Below are positions 1 through 7,460 of a stretch of DNA of 64,000 nt, in pieces; the stretch's first letter is position 1; each line of letters opens with the position of its first letter. Under the pieces are notes generated by a model. It was not told the origin of the DNA, did no database searches, and saw only the letters and a program-made list of their open reading frames with translations. Origin of the DNA: CAYTGR01 sp964437445 (GTDB taxonomy: Bacteria; Chloroflexota; Anaerolineae; B4-G1; SLSP01); contig CAYTGR010000011.1 of NCBI GenBank assembly GCA_964437445.1, positions 25,709 through 89,708 of the forward strand. The letters are read 5' to 3'. The position numbers and the translations under genes are program-made.

Positions 1-106
1 TTTCGCGCTCAGCGCCGGGGTGGCCCTCCTGGCGCTGACATTGATGCAAAGTTGGGTCAAGGAGCCGCGGTGGGATACCCACCCCGCGCCCCCGGAGGCA
101 GTCTGA
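1..106 (+). CDS. C-terminal end of a membrane protein (partial)
   Basis: Reading from base 2 gives an open frame of 34 residues that ends at a TGA at 104-106; the gene starts before the window. The visible part is a hydrophobic helix rich in Ala, Leu and Val followed by a polar tail with Lys, Glu, Arg, Trp and several Pro, which is how many multi-pass transporters (for example MFS proteins) end. The family cannot be named from so little sequence. It is separated by about 170 bases from the next gene, a histidine kinase on the same strand. Confidence 0.5.
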   Translation, partial: FALSAGVALLALTLMQSWVKEPRWDTHPAPPEAV

Positions 107-229
107 GCTCCGGCTGGCCGCCAGTTGACTTCAGCTCAGGCCAGGATATACTCAGGGCCAAAACGCGAGCCCTCTGCAGAAAGCCAAAAATCTCAAGCCA
201 GGCCGCAAAGCCCGTCAAAGTTTTCTTCG

Positions 230-235
230 TATAAT
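230..235 (+). promoter_or_regulatory. candidate -10 box upstream of the two-component operon
   Basis: A perfect TATAAT hexamer lies about 45 bases before the GTG start of the histidine kinase, in an AT-rich patch of an otherwise GC-rich region. No good -35 hexamer is present at the usual spacing, so this is only a candidate. Confidence 0.3.
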
Positions 236-278
236 GATTGCCTGGCGTCTTAACGACTTTGCGTAAGGCCTTTTTGCA

Positions 279-1613
279 GTGGGTTCAAGCGTGCAAACGA
301 AAAGAGCGCCGCTTGCATCCAGTGATCCAACTCAAAACCAGGCGACCGTCTTGAAGGGGGAGCAGTTGGCAGCCAGGACACCGAAGAAAAGTCTGATCGC
401 CCATGGCGGCGACGTCGCCTTCATTGCCGTCACTGTCGCCGGGTACTTGGCCTGGTTCGCACAACTGCGCCCGCCCCTGAACCTGCCGGTCGTCACTTTT
501 TCCGTTGTGGCCGGCTTCATCTTCGCAGCGGTGGGGACGCAATGGTTTAACCGGATCTCCCAAACGCCGAAGCTGCCGTACAGTATCCTCTACTTGTTGT
601 TCCAGCTCACCCTGGTTACAGCCGTGACTTTTCTCAACCAGCCCTACGGCTCTTTCTGGTTGCTGCTCTTACCGTTGACAAGCCACGGCATCGTGCTGCT
701 GTCACAGGGTGCGGCTGCCGGTTTTTGTCTGTTGGAAGTGGGCTATTTCATCGGGACATTGGTCTTGTTTGGGGTGTCACCATTAGTCGCCCTCCAGAAC
801 GGCGTGACCTTCGCCGCCGGCGTGGTCTTCGTCGCCCTGTTCACCCAGATAACGCTCAATGAAGAAAGGGCCCGGCATGAAGTGGAACGTCTGGCCGCTG
901 CCCTGGCCGAGGCCAACCAAAAACTGAGCGCTTACGCCGTCCAGGCGGAAGAGCTGGCGACGGCCAAAGAGCGCAACCGGTTAGCGCGTGAAATCCATGA
1001 CAGTTTAGGCCACTACCTGACCGCCATCAACATCCAGCTGGAAGCCGCCCGTGCGCTCCTGGGGACCGAATCCGCGCCGGTGCGGGCGGCGGTGGAGAAA
1101 GCCCAGACGCTCACCAAGGAAGGGCTGGCCGAGGTGCGACGCTCAGTGGCGGCGTTGCGGGCTTCGCCGCTGGAAGGGCGCGCGCTGCCCACCGTATTGG
1201 ATGAGCTGGTGCAGGAGTGCGAGTCCGCCGGCCTCACGACCCGGTTCACCGTGACCGGCGCGCCGCACCCGCTCCCGCCACCGGTGGAACTGACGCTCTT
1301 CCGTACCGTGCAGGAGGGTCTGACCAACATCCGCAAACATGCCCAGGCCACCCAGGTCACTGTGGCCCTGGATTATGCGGAGACAGCAGTCCAGCTGACC
1401 ATCCAGGATAACGGCGTGGGCGTCGCTGAGCTGGATGAAAGCGGCTTCGGGCTGGTCGGCCTGCGCGAGCGCGTGGCCCTGCTCGGCGGCCAGGTCCAGA
1501 TCACCACCGGCGCTGGCCAGGGATTCACCCTGTTTGTGAGCCTCCCCCTGAACCATCCCAGTACCGGCGCGGGGCTAAACAACGGCACGCAGTCGTGCGT
1601 GGATGATGTCTAA
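279..1613 (+). CDS. NarL-family sensor histidine kinase
   Basis: A 444-residue membrane sensor kinase that would phosphorylate the response regulator encoded just downstream. Residues about 45-190 form roughly five or six hydrophobic segments with no sizeable extracytoplasmic domain, so the signal is probably sensed in or near the membrane. A coiled-coil linker (about 195-228) leads into a HisKA_3 dimerisation helix whose REIHD box puts the phospho-acceptor at His240. The C-terminal HATPase domain shows the N-box region (EGLTNIRKHAQA) and a DNGVGV G1 box, then a GFGLVGLRERV motif typical of NarX/DesK-like kinases. The start is GTG at 279 without a strong Shine-Dalgarno; GTG at 291 is an alternative. 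Confidence 0.9.
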   Translation: MGSSVQTKRAPLASSDPTQNQATVLKGEQLAARTPKKSLIAHGGDVAFIAVTVAGYLAWFAQLRPPLNLPVVTFSVVAGFIFAAVGTQWFNRISQTPKLPYSILYLLFQLTLVTAVTFLNQPYGSFWLLLLPLTSHGIVLLSQGAAAGFCLLEVGYFIGTLVLFGVSPLVALQNGVTFAAGVVFVALFTQITLNEERARHEVERLAAALAEANQKLSAYAVQAEELATAKERNRLAREIHDSLGHYLTAINIQLEAARALLGTESAPVRAAVEKAQTLTKEGLAEVRRSVAALRASPLEGRALPTVLDELVQECESAGLTTRFTVTGAPHPLPPPVELTLFRTVQEGLTNIRKHAQATQVTVALDYAETAVQLTIQDNGVGVAELDESGFGLVGLRERVALLGGQVQITTGAGQGFTLFVSLPLNHPSTGAGLNNGTQSCVDDV

Positions 1614-1650
1614 AAAATTAAATCGGCTACGAGTGCAGGATTGAGGGGGT

Positions 1651-2307
1651 ATGAGCCGCATTCGCATTCTGTTGGTAGATGATCAGGCGATGTTCCGCGA
1701 GGGATTGCGGACCCTGCTCTCCACCCAGACCGACTTTGAGGTCGTGGGGGAGGCCGCCAACGGGGAAGAGGCGCTCCGACAGGCGGCCGCGCTCCATCCC
1801 ACCGTCATCTTGATGGACTTGCGGATGCCGGTCCTGGACGGGGTCGCCGCCACCCAACGGCTGCACGCCACACTGCCGGAGTGCCGCGTCATCGTCCTCA
1901 CCACCTTTGACGACGATGAGTACATCTTTGACGGGCTGCGCGCCGGGGCCGCCGGCTACTTGCTAAAAGATGCTTCTTCGGATAAACTATTTGAAGCCAT
2001 CCGCGCCGCCGCGCGCGGCGAATCTTTCTTGCAGCCGTCGGTCGCGGCGCGGGTCGTAGCGGAATTCGCCCGGATGGCGGCGGCCGGCGCGGGCAGCCAC
2101 AGCGAGGCGCTGCCGGAGCCGCTCTCAGAGCGCGAGATAGAGGTCCTGCGCCTGGTCGCCCAGGGCGCGAGCAACAAAGAAATCGCCGCCACGCTCTTTA
2201 TCACCGAGGGCACCGTCAAGAATCACCTGACGAGCATCCTCGCCAAGCTCGGCGTGCGCGATCGCACCCAGGCGGCGCTCAAAGCGCGGGAGTTAGGATT
2301 GTTATAG
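1651..2307 (+). CDS. NarL/FixJ-family response regulator
   Basis: A 218-residue two-domain transcription factor, partner of the kinase 37 bases upstream. The receiver domain has the acidic pair DD10-11, the phospho-acceptor Asp56 in LMDLRMP, and a Lys in LLKDA near residue 109. A LuxR-type helix-turn-helix fills the last 65 residues, with LSEREIEVLRLVAQG and the recognition helix around GTVKNHLTSIL. It starts with ATG after a GGGGGT stretch. The target genes are not evident; the flavoprotein gene downstream is separated by a repeat-rich gap. Confidence 0.92.
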   Translation: MSRIRILLVDDQAMFREGLRTLLSTQTDFEVVGEAANGEEALRQAAALHPTVILMDLRMPVLDGVAATQRLHATLPECRVIVLTTFDDDEYIFDGLRAGAAGYLLKDASSDKLFEAIRAAARGESFLQPSVAARVVAEFARMAAAGAGSHSEALPEPLSEREIEVLRLVAQGASNKEIAATLFITEGTVKNHLTSILAKLGVRDRTQAALKARELGLL

Positions 2308-2309
2308 AG

Positions 2310-2418
2310 ACCACGGACCACGGGCACTTTTTCGGTGGTCTGTCGTCCGTAGTCGGTGGTCCTTAAGTACTCAATCACCATACACTTGACTTTTGACTTT
2401 TGACTTTTGACTTTTGAC
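2310..2418. repeat. intergenic GGACCAC inverted repeats and GACTTTT tandem repeat
   Basis: After the response regulator lie several copies of the word GACCACGGACCAC and its inverse GGTGGTC, able to fold into a stem-loop that may end transcription. They are followed by four perfect tandem copies of the 7-mer GACTTTT (2388-2415) plus a partial copy. The tandem block ends just before the Shine-Dalgarno of the next gene and contains several TTGACT hexamers that resemble -35 boxes. Confidence 0.7.
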
Positions 2419-2431
2419 GAAGGAGAACCGT

Positions 2432-4357
2432 ATGAGCCTGCTTTTACAACCTGTCCAGATCGGCCCGTTGACCCTGCGCAACCGCATCGTTTTCCCGCCC
2501 ATGAGCACGGGCTACGAGGAGCGAGGCGCGATCACACCCCGGTCGCGCAATTTTTACGCGACGTTAGCGCGTGGCGGCGCGGCGCTCCTGGTGTTGGGCG
2601 ATGTCTCCATCCAGCCGGCGATCTCGCCCGTCCCGGCGCTCCACGACGACCGCCTCATCCCGGGCCTCCAGACGCTGACCGAGGCCGTCCACGCCGAGGG
2701 CGCGCTGATCTCGGCGCAGCTCTTCCATCAGGAGTACGACGCGGCCGAGATCATGCGACTCATGCAGACCGAGGGGCGCGACGTAGCCTTCAAGCGGCTG
2801 CGCGAGGATATGCAGAGCTTCTGCAACCGGATCACCGTGGAGCAAATTGAACAGATCCAGGAGCTCTTCGTCGCGGCCGCCCGCCGCGCGCAGGCCGCCG
2901 GCTTTGACATGATTCAGATCCACGGCGACCGGCTGATCGGCATGTTCTGCTCGCCGATCATCAACCAGCGCACCGACGCCTACGGCGGTTCGCCGGAGAA
3001 CCGTGCCCGCTTCGCGCTGGAAGTGACCCGCAAGATTCACGCCGCCGTGCCGGAGATGCCGCTGGATTACAAGCTGGCCATCATCCGCACCGACCCGCCC
3101 ATGGGCAAAGGCGGTCCGACGTTAGCCGAGGCCCAGGCCCTGGCCCCCCAACTGGTGGAAGCCGGCGTCTCCGCCTTCCATGTCGCCCTCGCCAACCACA
3201 CGGCGCTGGCCGAAACCATCCCGGCCGCGGGCACGCAGCCCTACGGCTGCTTCGTGGACCTGGCCGCAGCCATCAAGCAGGTGGTCTCCGTGCCGGTGAC
3301 GGCCGTCGGGCGGATCATCACCCCGGAATTTGCCGAAGGGATACTGGCGACAGGACAGGCGGATCTGATCGCTATGGGCCGCCAGTTGCTCTGCGACCCC
3401 GACCTGCCGCGCAAGCTGGCTACCGGCCGCGCTGAGGAGATCCGCTATTGCATCATGTGCAACCGGGGCTGCACCGACAATCTAACCCGCCAGAAATCCG
3501 TCCAATGCGTGCTCAACGCGGCCCTCGGCGGTGAAACGACGCCGGAGATCATCCCCACGGATCAGCCCAAGCGCGTTCTGGTCGTGGGGGGCGGTCCCGG
3601 CGGGCTGGAAGCCGCGCGCGTCGCGGCGTTGCGCGGGCACCGGGTCACGTTAGTGGAGAAAAGCGGCGCGCTCGGCGGGCAACTCAAGCTCGCCACGGTT
3701 CCCCCCTGCAAGGATGAATTGCAACGTGCCGCCGATTATTTGATCGCCGAGGTGCAACGGCTTGGCGTGGAAATCCGCCTGAACGAGGAGGCGACCGCGG
3801 AAAGTGTCCTGGCCTGGCAGCCCGAGAGCGTCATCCTGGCCACCGGAGCGACGCCGGTCATCCTGCCCGTGCCGGGCCACGACCGCGAGAATGTCATCAC
3901 CGCCTGGGATGTACTGGCCGGCGCGCCCGTCGGCGACCAAGTGGTCGTCATCGGTGGCAACTCCGTTGGTCTGGAGACCGCTGAATACCTGGCTCTGCAG
4001 GGTAAAACGGTGGCAGTCGTGAAGACTTCAGAACAAATCGGTGTAGGGGAATCGCCCACCGTGTTGCCCCGGCTCCAGAAATCGCTGCAAGAGCACGGCG
4101 TCCAGTTGTTGACCCAGCACACCCTGACCGAGATCACCGCCGAGGGGGTGGTCCTGGTTGACTCTGAGGGCACGCACAAGACAGTGGCCTGCGACACCGT
4201 TGTCATGGCGGCGGGGGCGCGCCCGTTGCGCGCTTTGCAGGAGGCGCTGACAGCACACGGCGTGGCGTTCTGCTGCGTCGGCGACTGCGCCGGCGACCAG
4301 GCGCGCCAGATCGGCGATGCCATCCACGAGGCCTTCGCGGCGGCGCTGGCAGTATAA
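2432..4357 (+). CDS. Old Yellow Enzyme / 2,4-dienoyl-CoA reductase-like iron-sulfur flavoprotein
   Basis: A 641-residue cytosolic NAD(P)H-dependent oxidoreductase that by family reduces activated C=C bonds of enoates, dienoyl-CoAs or related substrates. Residues 1-330 form the FMN-binding TIM barrel, with the IHGDRL and NQRTDAYGGS segments. A cysteine cluster C340, C343, C347 and C359 (C-x2-C-x3-C-x11-C) matches the family's [4Fe-4S] site. The C-terminal half holds two dinucleotide-binding folds: FAD GGGPGG at 386-391, and a VVVIGGNSVG motif for NAD(P)H. ATG at 2432 is chosen because GAAGGAGAA lies just upstream. The active-site Tyr/His pattern of true FadH is not clear (IQIHGDRLIGMF), so the substrate is open. 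It appears monocistronic, with a hairpin after the stop. Confidence 0.9.
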   Translation: MSLLLQPVQIGPLTLRNRIVFPPMSTGYEERGAITPRSRNFYATLARGGAALLVLGDVSIQPAISPVPALHDDRLIPGLQTLTEAVHAEGALISAQLFHQEYDAAEIMRLMQTEGRDVAFKRLREDMQSFCNRITVEQIEQIQELFVAAARRAQAAGFDMIQIHGDRLIGMFCSPIINQRTDAYGGSPENRARFALEVTRKIHAAVPEMPLDYKLAIIRTDPPMGKGGPTLAEAQALAPQLVEAGVSAFHVALANHTALAETIPAAGTQPYGCFVDLAAAIKQVVSVPVTAVGRIITPEFAEGILATGQADLIAMGRQLLCDPDLPRKLATGRAEEIRYCIMCNRGCTDNLTRQKSVQCVLNAALGGETTPEIIPTDQPKRVLVVGGGPGGLEAARVAALRGHRVTLVEKSGALGGQLKLATVPPCKDELQRAADYLIAEVQRLGVEIRLNEEATAESVLAWQPESVILATGATPVILPVPGHDRENVITAWDVLAGAPVGDQVVVIGGNSVGLETAEYLALQGKTVAVVKTSEQIGVGESPTVLPRLQKSLQEHGVQLLTQHTLTEITAEGVVLVDSEGTHKTVACDTVVMAAGARPLRALQEALTAHGVAFCCVGDCAGDQARQIGDAIHEAFAAALAV

Positions 4358-4384
4358 GGTGCCAGCAGGCCTCAGTGCCTGAAC

Positions 4385-4415
4385 ACTCGCGCCCGTGAAT
4401 GACACGGGCGCGAGT
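4385..4415 (+). terminator. 13-bp perfect hairpin after the flavoprotein gene
   Basis: Arms 4385-4397 and 4403-4415 (ACTCGCGCCCGTG and its inverse) pair perfectly around the loop AATGA. It lies 27 bases after the flavoprotein stop. No long T-run follows, so it could be a terminator, an RNA-stabilising hairpin or an attenuator for the TPR gene. Confidence 0.6.
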
Positions 4416-4432
4416 ATCATGCAGGGGATGGC

Positions 4433-4896
4433 ATGACTGCGACATCCACCCAAGCCAATCAATGTCCGGCTCAAGACAAACGCGCAGCAGCCATTGCCCT
4501 GGCGCCCGCTATGCCACCTGCAAGTTCGTCATCGGCGAGATGTTGATAAACCTGGGGCACCACCAAAAAGCAGCGCCGGTGCTCGAAGAGGTCGTCTCAG
4601 ATGTGCCGGAACACGACCAGGCCTGGTGCGACCTGGGGCAGTGTCTGATGGTGACAGGAGAGTATCACAGGGCTGCGCGCGCCTTTGAACGCTGCCTGGA
4701 GATTACTCCCGAGACAGCAGAGGCGTGGTACTATGGGGCGATGGTGCACGCCCGGATGGGCCGGGATGGACAGGCGCGCGAGTATCTGCAAAAGGCGCTC
4801 AGCCTCAATCCGGCCTGGAAGAAGCAAGCGCAGAGCGATCCCTTGCTGAAAGACTATCTGCCTCAGCGCAAGCCGTGGTGGAAGATGGGAGGATAG
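4433..4896 (+). CDS. TPR-repeat protein with an apparent one-base frameshift near its N-terminus
   Basis: A small helical-repeat protein of about 154 residues if the frameshift is repaired; such proteins act as protein-binding scaffolds. The better start is ATG 4433, preceded by AGGGGATGG, which encodes MTATSTQANQ and a helix ending AIALAP. That frame then hits a stop. The downstream frame continues naturally as RYATCKFVIGEML, giving the TPR consensus A-L-x-P-x-Y-A. Adding one C to the run CCC at 4505-4507 joins the two. Two further TPR units follow, around LEEVVSDVPEHDQAWCDLG and LEITPETAEAWYYGAMV, and the protein ends with Trp-rich KPWWKMGG. The indel may be a sequencing error or a real mutation. 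The unshifted frame alone could start at 4462. Confidence 0.65.
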
Positions 4897-4964
4897 GCGG
4901 TTCGGGATTTTTGCGTTTCTATACCCATCCCATCGCCTCGCCCGAACGCGGCGTGGCGACAATG

Positions 4965-5047
4965 ACCTTGAAAATCCATCTTGACGTGACGGATTTTCAA
5001 GGTATTGTGGATTATGTGCGAGCGCGTGTAACGTTCACGCGCTCGCA
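4965..5047. repeat. two back-to-back perfect hairpins between the TPR and caspase-like genes
   Basis: Arms 4965-4977 and 4991-5003 (ACCTTGAAAATCC and its inverse, 13 bp, loop 13) are followed 13 bases later by arms 5017-5028 and 5036-5047 (TGCGAGCGCGTG and its inverse, 12 bp, loop 7). Neither has a T-tract. They could be a terminator pair, a structured RNA or a REP-like doublet. Confidence 0.6.
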
Positions 5048-5144
5048 ACATCTCTGCACATGCCCCGGAGGCATTGGACATTCGGCGCGGCTGGGTTTGG
5101 GGTTTTCAGGCGGCTGTGCTAAAATTTTGGGTGAGTAACTTTAC

Positions 5145-5571
5145 GTGCACATCCACGTCATCTCGCGCTATGCCGGTGATGTGGAGAATCCCACCGGCGG
5201 TGTGCGCAATGTGGTGAACGATGGACAAGCCCTGCGCGCCGTGCTGACCGACCCGACCTTGTGCGGCTATCCCGCCGATCACATCCGCCTGCTGCACGAC
5301 GCCGGCGCCACGCGACAGGCGATTCTAGACGGCCTGGCCTGGCTGGCCAAGTGCGCCGCCGCCGATGGCGACGTGACGGCGGTGGTCTACTTTTCCCGCC
5401 ACGGGTGGCTGGACGAGGCCGGTACGGGCGCACGGCCGTTGCGTTCCCTTGCTGGAGGCGTTGCAGAGTGCGGGCAACCGGCCGGGAGATGCGGAGGTGC
5501 GCATCTCGAACCTGATGGCGCACCTGGGCCGCGCCGTGCCGGCGAGTGCGCAAGCGTGCGGGATCGGCTGA
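5145..5571 (+). pseudogene. caspase-like (peptidase C14) gene remnant with internal deletion and frameshift
   Basis: The first frame from GTG 5145 carries the N-terminal half of a bacterial caspase-like protease: the segment with LTDPTLCGYPADHIRLL and ATRQAILDGLAWLA, then VVYFSRHGW, where the usual SGHG catalytic-His motif reads SRHG. Around 5430-5455 the frame changes, and a second frame gives LLEALQSAGNRPGDAEVRIS and NLMAHLGRAVPASAQ, which resembles the C-terminal end of the same family. The central section that normally carries the catalytic Cys (D-C-C-H-A-G) is missing, so the gene appears dead. It lacks a good start and Shine-Dalgarno, and the first beta-strand is also absent. The region matches the protease/NTPase content of the following island. 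Confidence 0.7.
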
Positions 5572-5666
5572 TCGCCGATGAGGACTTGCCCTCAGCCCGG
5601 AGACCCGCGCCACAGTGGAATGGCTGCTTTCACAGACAATGTAATGAGGAGAGGGTATTTTTTGCC

Positions 5667-5702
5667 TGTTATTAAACGATTTCACCTTTTTGTTTAATAA
5701 CA
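5667..5702. promoter_or_regulatory. AT-rich palindrome upstream of the Fic gene
   Basis: Arms 5667-5677 and 5692-5702 (TGTTATTAAAC and its inverse, 11 bp) flank a 14-base spacer, 41 bases before the Fic start. It is strikingly AT-rich against the surroundings. It may be an operator/promoter region or the terminator of the caspase remnant. Confidence 0.5.
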
Positions 5703-5742
5703 ACCGGCTCTATTTAACGAGTAGTGAACAAGGAGTGACACT

Positions 5743-6906
5743 ATGCGCCGTGGTCTGACCGGACGGTATGAAACAACATTGGTTGCAGGGGAGACGATTC
5801 GCGCTTTCGTCCCGCATCCTCTCCCGCCTGAGCCGCCCCTGGAGTTGACTGCTCAACGTCAGCAGCTACTGGAACGTGCGACTCTGGCGTTGGGGCGGCT
5901 GGATAGCGTGACCTTGCTCCTCCCCGAACCGGACCTGTTCCTCTACGCCTACGTGCGCCGGGAAGCGGTGCTTTCCTCGCAGATCGAGGGTACACAGTCT
6001 TCGCTGGCCCAGTTGTTGCTCTTTGAACTAGAAGAGGCGCCCGGCGTGCCCTTGGATGATGTGGTAGAGGTCTCCAACTATGTGGCAGCGCTCAATCATG
6101 GCCTCCAGCGACTGCGCGAGGAGTTCCCGCTCTCAAATCGCCTGATCCGGGAGATGCACGCGGTTCTCCTGTCGCGTGGCAGAGGCAGCGAAAAATCGCC
6201 GGGCGAATTTCGCCGTTCGCAAAACTGGATCGGCGGCACCCGGCCGGGCAACGCGCATTTCGTCCCTCCTCCGCCCGACGCCGTGCAGGAGTGCATGGCC
6301 GCGCTGGAAAGCTTTCTCCACGGTGAAGGCAATCCTTATCCGGCGCTGATCAAAGCCGGATTGGCACACGTCCAGTTCGAGACGGTCCATCCGTTCCTGG
6401 ACGGCAATGGCCGGATCGGGCGCTTGCTGATCGCGTTCGTTCTCCACCATGACCGGCTGTTGTCTCAGCCGTTGCTGTATCTCAGCCTGTACTTCAAGCA
6501 GCACCGCGCCGAATACTATCGCTTGCTCGACCTGGTGCGCGCTGAGGGTGATTGGGAGGCGTGGCTGGATTTCTTTCTCGAAGGCGTCGAGCACACGGCC
6601 ACAAACGCAGTCGAGACCGCAAAGCGCTTGCTTGCCTTGTTCCAACAGGATGAGCAAAAGATCCAGCGCGCCCAGCGGATCGCGTCCACCGTCCTGCGGG
6701 TCTTTCGGGTGCTTTGTAAACGCCCACTGACCACCCTGAATCAGGTATGCGAGCACACCGGGCTTTCTTTTCCTGCCGCCGCCCGTTCCATGCGCGCCCT
6801 GGAGGATCTGGGCATCGCGCGCGAGGTCACCGGTCAGCGCCGTAACCGCGTGTTCGCCTATCAGGAGTATCTGAACATTCTTAGCGAAGGAACGGAAGCG
6901 TTATGA
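5743..6906 (+). CDS. Fic-domain protein adenylyltransferase with winged-helix tail
   Basis: A 387-residue Fic protein that by family transfers AMP from ATP to hydroxyl side chains of target proteins. The catalytic loop HPFLDGNGRIGR spans residues 216-227, a perfect match to HPFx(D/E)GNGRxxR with catalytic His216. An inhibitory helix motif, SSQIEG at 78-83, lies N-terminal to the Fic core, which makes this a class II self-inhibited enzyme with Glu82 as the expected blocking residue. The last 80 residues look like a winged helix (TTLNQVCEHTGLSFPAAARS), suggesting DNA binding or autoregulation. ATG 5743 follows AAGGAGTGACACT. The gene sits among defence-type genes; fully chromosomal housekeeping roles are also possible for this subclass. 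Confidence 0.93.
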   Translation: MRRGLTGRYETTLVAGETIRAFVPHPLPPEPPLELTAQRQQLLERATLALGRLDSVTLLLPEPDLFLYAYVRREAVLSSQIEGTQSSLAQLLLFELEEAPGVPLDDVVEVSNYVAALNHGLQRLREEFPLSNRLIREMHAVLLSRGRGSEKSPGEFRRSQNWIGGTRPGNAHFVPPPPDAVQECMAALESFLHGEGNPYPALIKAGLAHVQFETVHPFLDGNGRIGRLLIAFVLHHDRLLSQPLLYLSLYFKQHRAEYYRLLDLVRAEGDWEAWLDFFLEGVEHTATNAVETAKRLLALFQQDEQKIQRAQRIASTVLRVFRVLCKRPLTTLNQVCEHTGLSFPAAARSMRALEDLGIAREVTGQRRNRVFAYQEYLNILSEGTEAL

Positions 6907-6977
6907 GACAAGCAAGTAGGGGGTGGTTTGATCGTCAGGAACAAGTTGATGCGCTGGCAGCAGCGCTGACGTGGTAA
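6903..6977 (+). CDS. possible 24-residue leader or gene fragment overlapping the Fic stop
   Basis: An ATG at 6903 overlaps the Fic TGA in an ATGA junction and opens a 24-residue frame (MRQASRGWFDRQEQ, then DALAAALTW). Nothing in it identifies a family. It could be a truncated third gene of a former operon, a translational coupling leader, or chance. Confidence 0.25.
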   Translation: MRQASRGWFDRQEQVDALAAALTW

Positions 6978-7000
6978 GTGTTAGTTCAAGGAGGTCAAAG

Positions 7001-7450
7001 ATGGATCCCAAAGTGTTAGAACTGGCGCAAAAGATTGGCGCGTTTCTGCTTCCCCTTTTGCCCTACCTGATCAAAGCGGGCGAAAAGGCCGCCGAAGAGG
7101 CGGGCAAAAAGATCGGCGGCGAGGCGTGGGACAAGGCCAAAGCCCTGTGGAGCAAACTGGGGCGCAAAGAGCGCGTCCAGAAAGCCGCCGAGACCGCCGT
7201 GGCCCTGCCCGATAACCCGGCCATCCAGCAGGGATTGGAGACGGAAATCGCCCGCGCGTTGGAGGAAGACGCCGCCTTGCGAGAACAAGTCGCCCAGGCG
7301 GTGCAATCCGAGGTGATACAGCGCGTGCTGGCCGAAAGAGGCAGCCGGATAGCGGATGTCGAGCAATCCGCGCAGGGCGGCCCGACCCGTCAAAAGATAA
7401 CTGCGCGCGACGATAGCGAAATCATAGGGGTCAAGCAAATCCGCTTGTAA
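7001..7450 (+). CDS. small helical protein with a C-terminal amyloid-like motif (Bell-like effector candidate)
   Basis: A 149-residue predicted all-alpha protein. Residues 5-30 are hydrophobic (KIGAFLLPLLPYLIKAG), followed by charged helices rich in Ala, Lys and Glu, so a membrane-active role is plausible. The tail, residues 130-147 (RQKITARDDSEIIGVKQI), matches the N-terminus of the NLR encoded 10 bases downstream: the aligned 17 positions share Q, K, I, A, I, V and Q at identical spacing. Such a tail/head pairing is the hallmark of NLR-effector amyloid signalling described for fungi and for bacterial BASS/Bell pairs. ATG 7001 is chosen for AAGGAGG 7 bases upstream. Function is inferred from layout and motif; no enzyme motif is visible. 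Confidence 0.7.
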   Translation: MDPKVLELAQKIGAFLLPLLPYLIKAGEKAAEEAGKKIGGEAWDKAKALWSKLGRKERVQKAAETAVALPDNPAIQQGLETEIARALEEDAALREQVAQAVQSEVIQRVLAERGSRIADVEQSAQGGPTRQKITARDDSEIIGVKQIRL

Positions 7451-7460
7451 AGGAGCCTCT

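Noticed and set aside
52..234. 60-residue open frame at the left edge
   Set aside because: No family features or Shine-Dalgarno, and it overlaps the better-supported end of a membrane protein in another frame.
2407..2850. 147-residue frame overlapping the flavoprotein start
   Set aside because: Arg/Pro/Gly-rich shadow frame; the flavoprotein in the other frame has clear motifs and a Shine-Dalgarno.
4399..4462. N-terminal extension of the TPR frame from ATG 4399
   Set aside because: This ATG lies inside the 13-bp hairpin and the peptide has no TPR pattern; ATG 4433 in the neighbouring frame is better supported.
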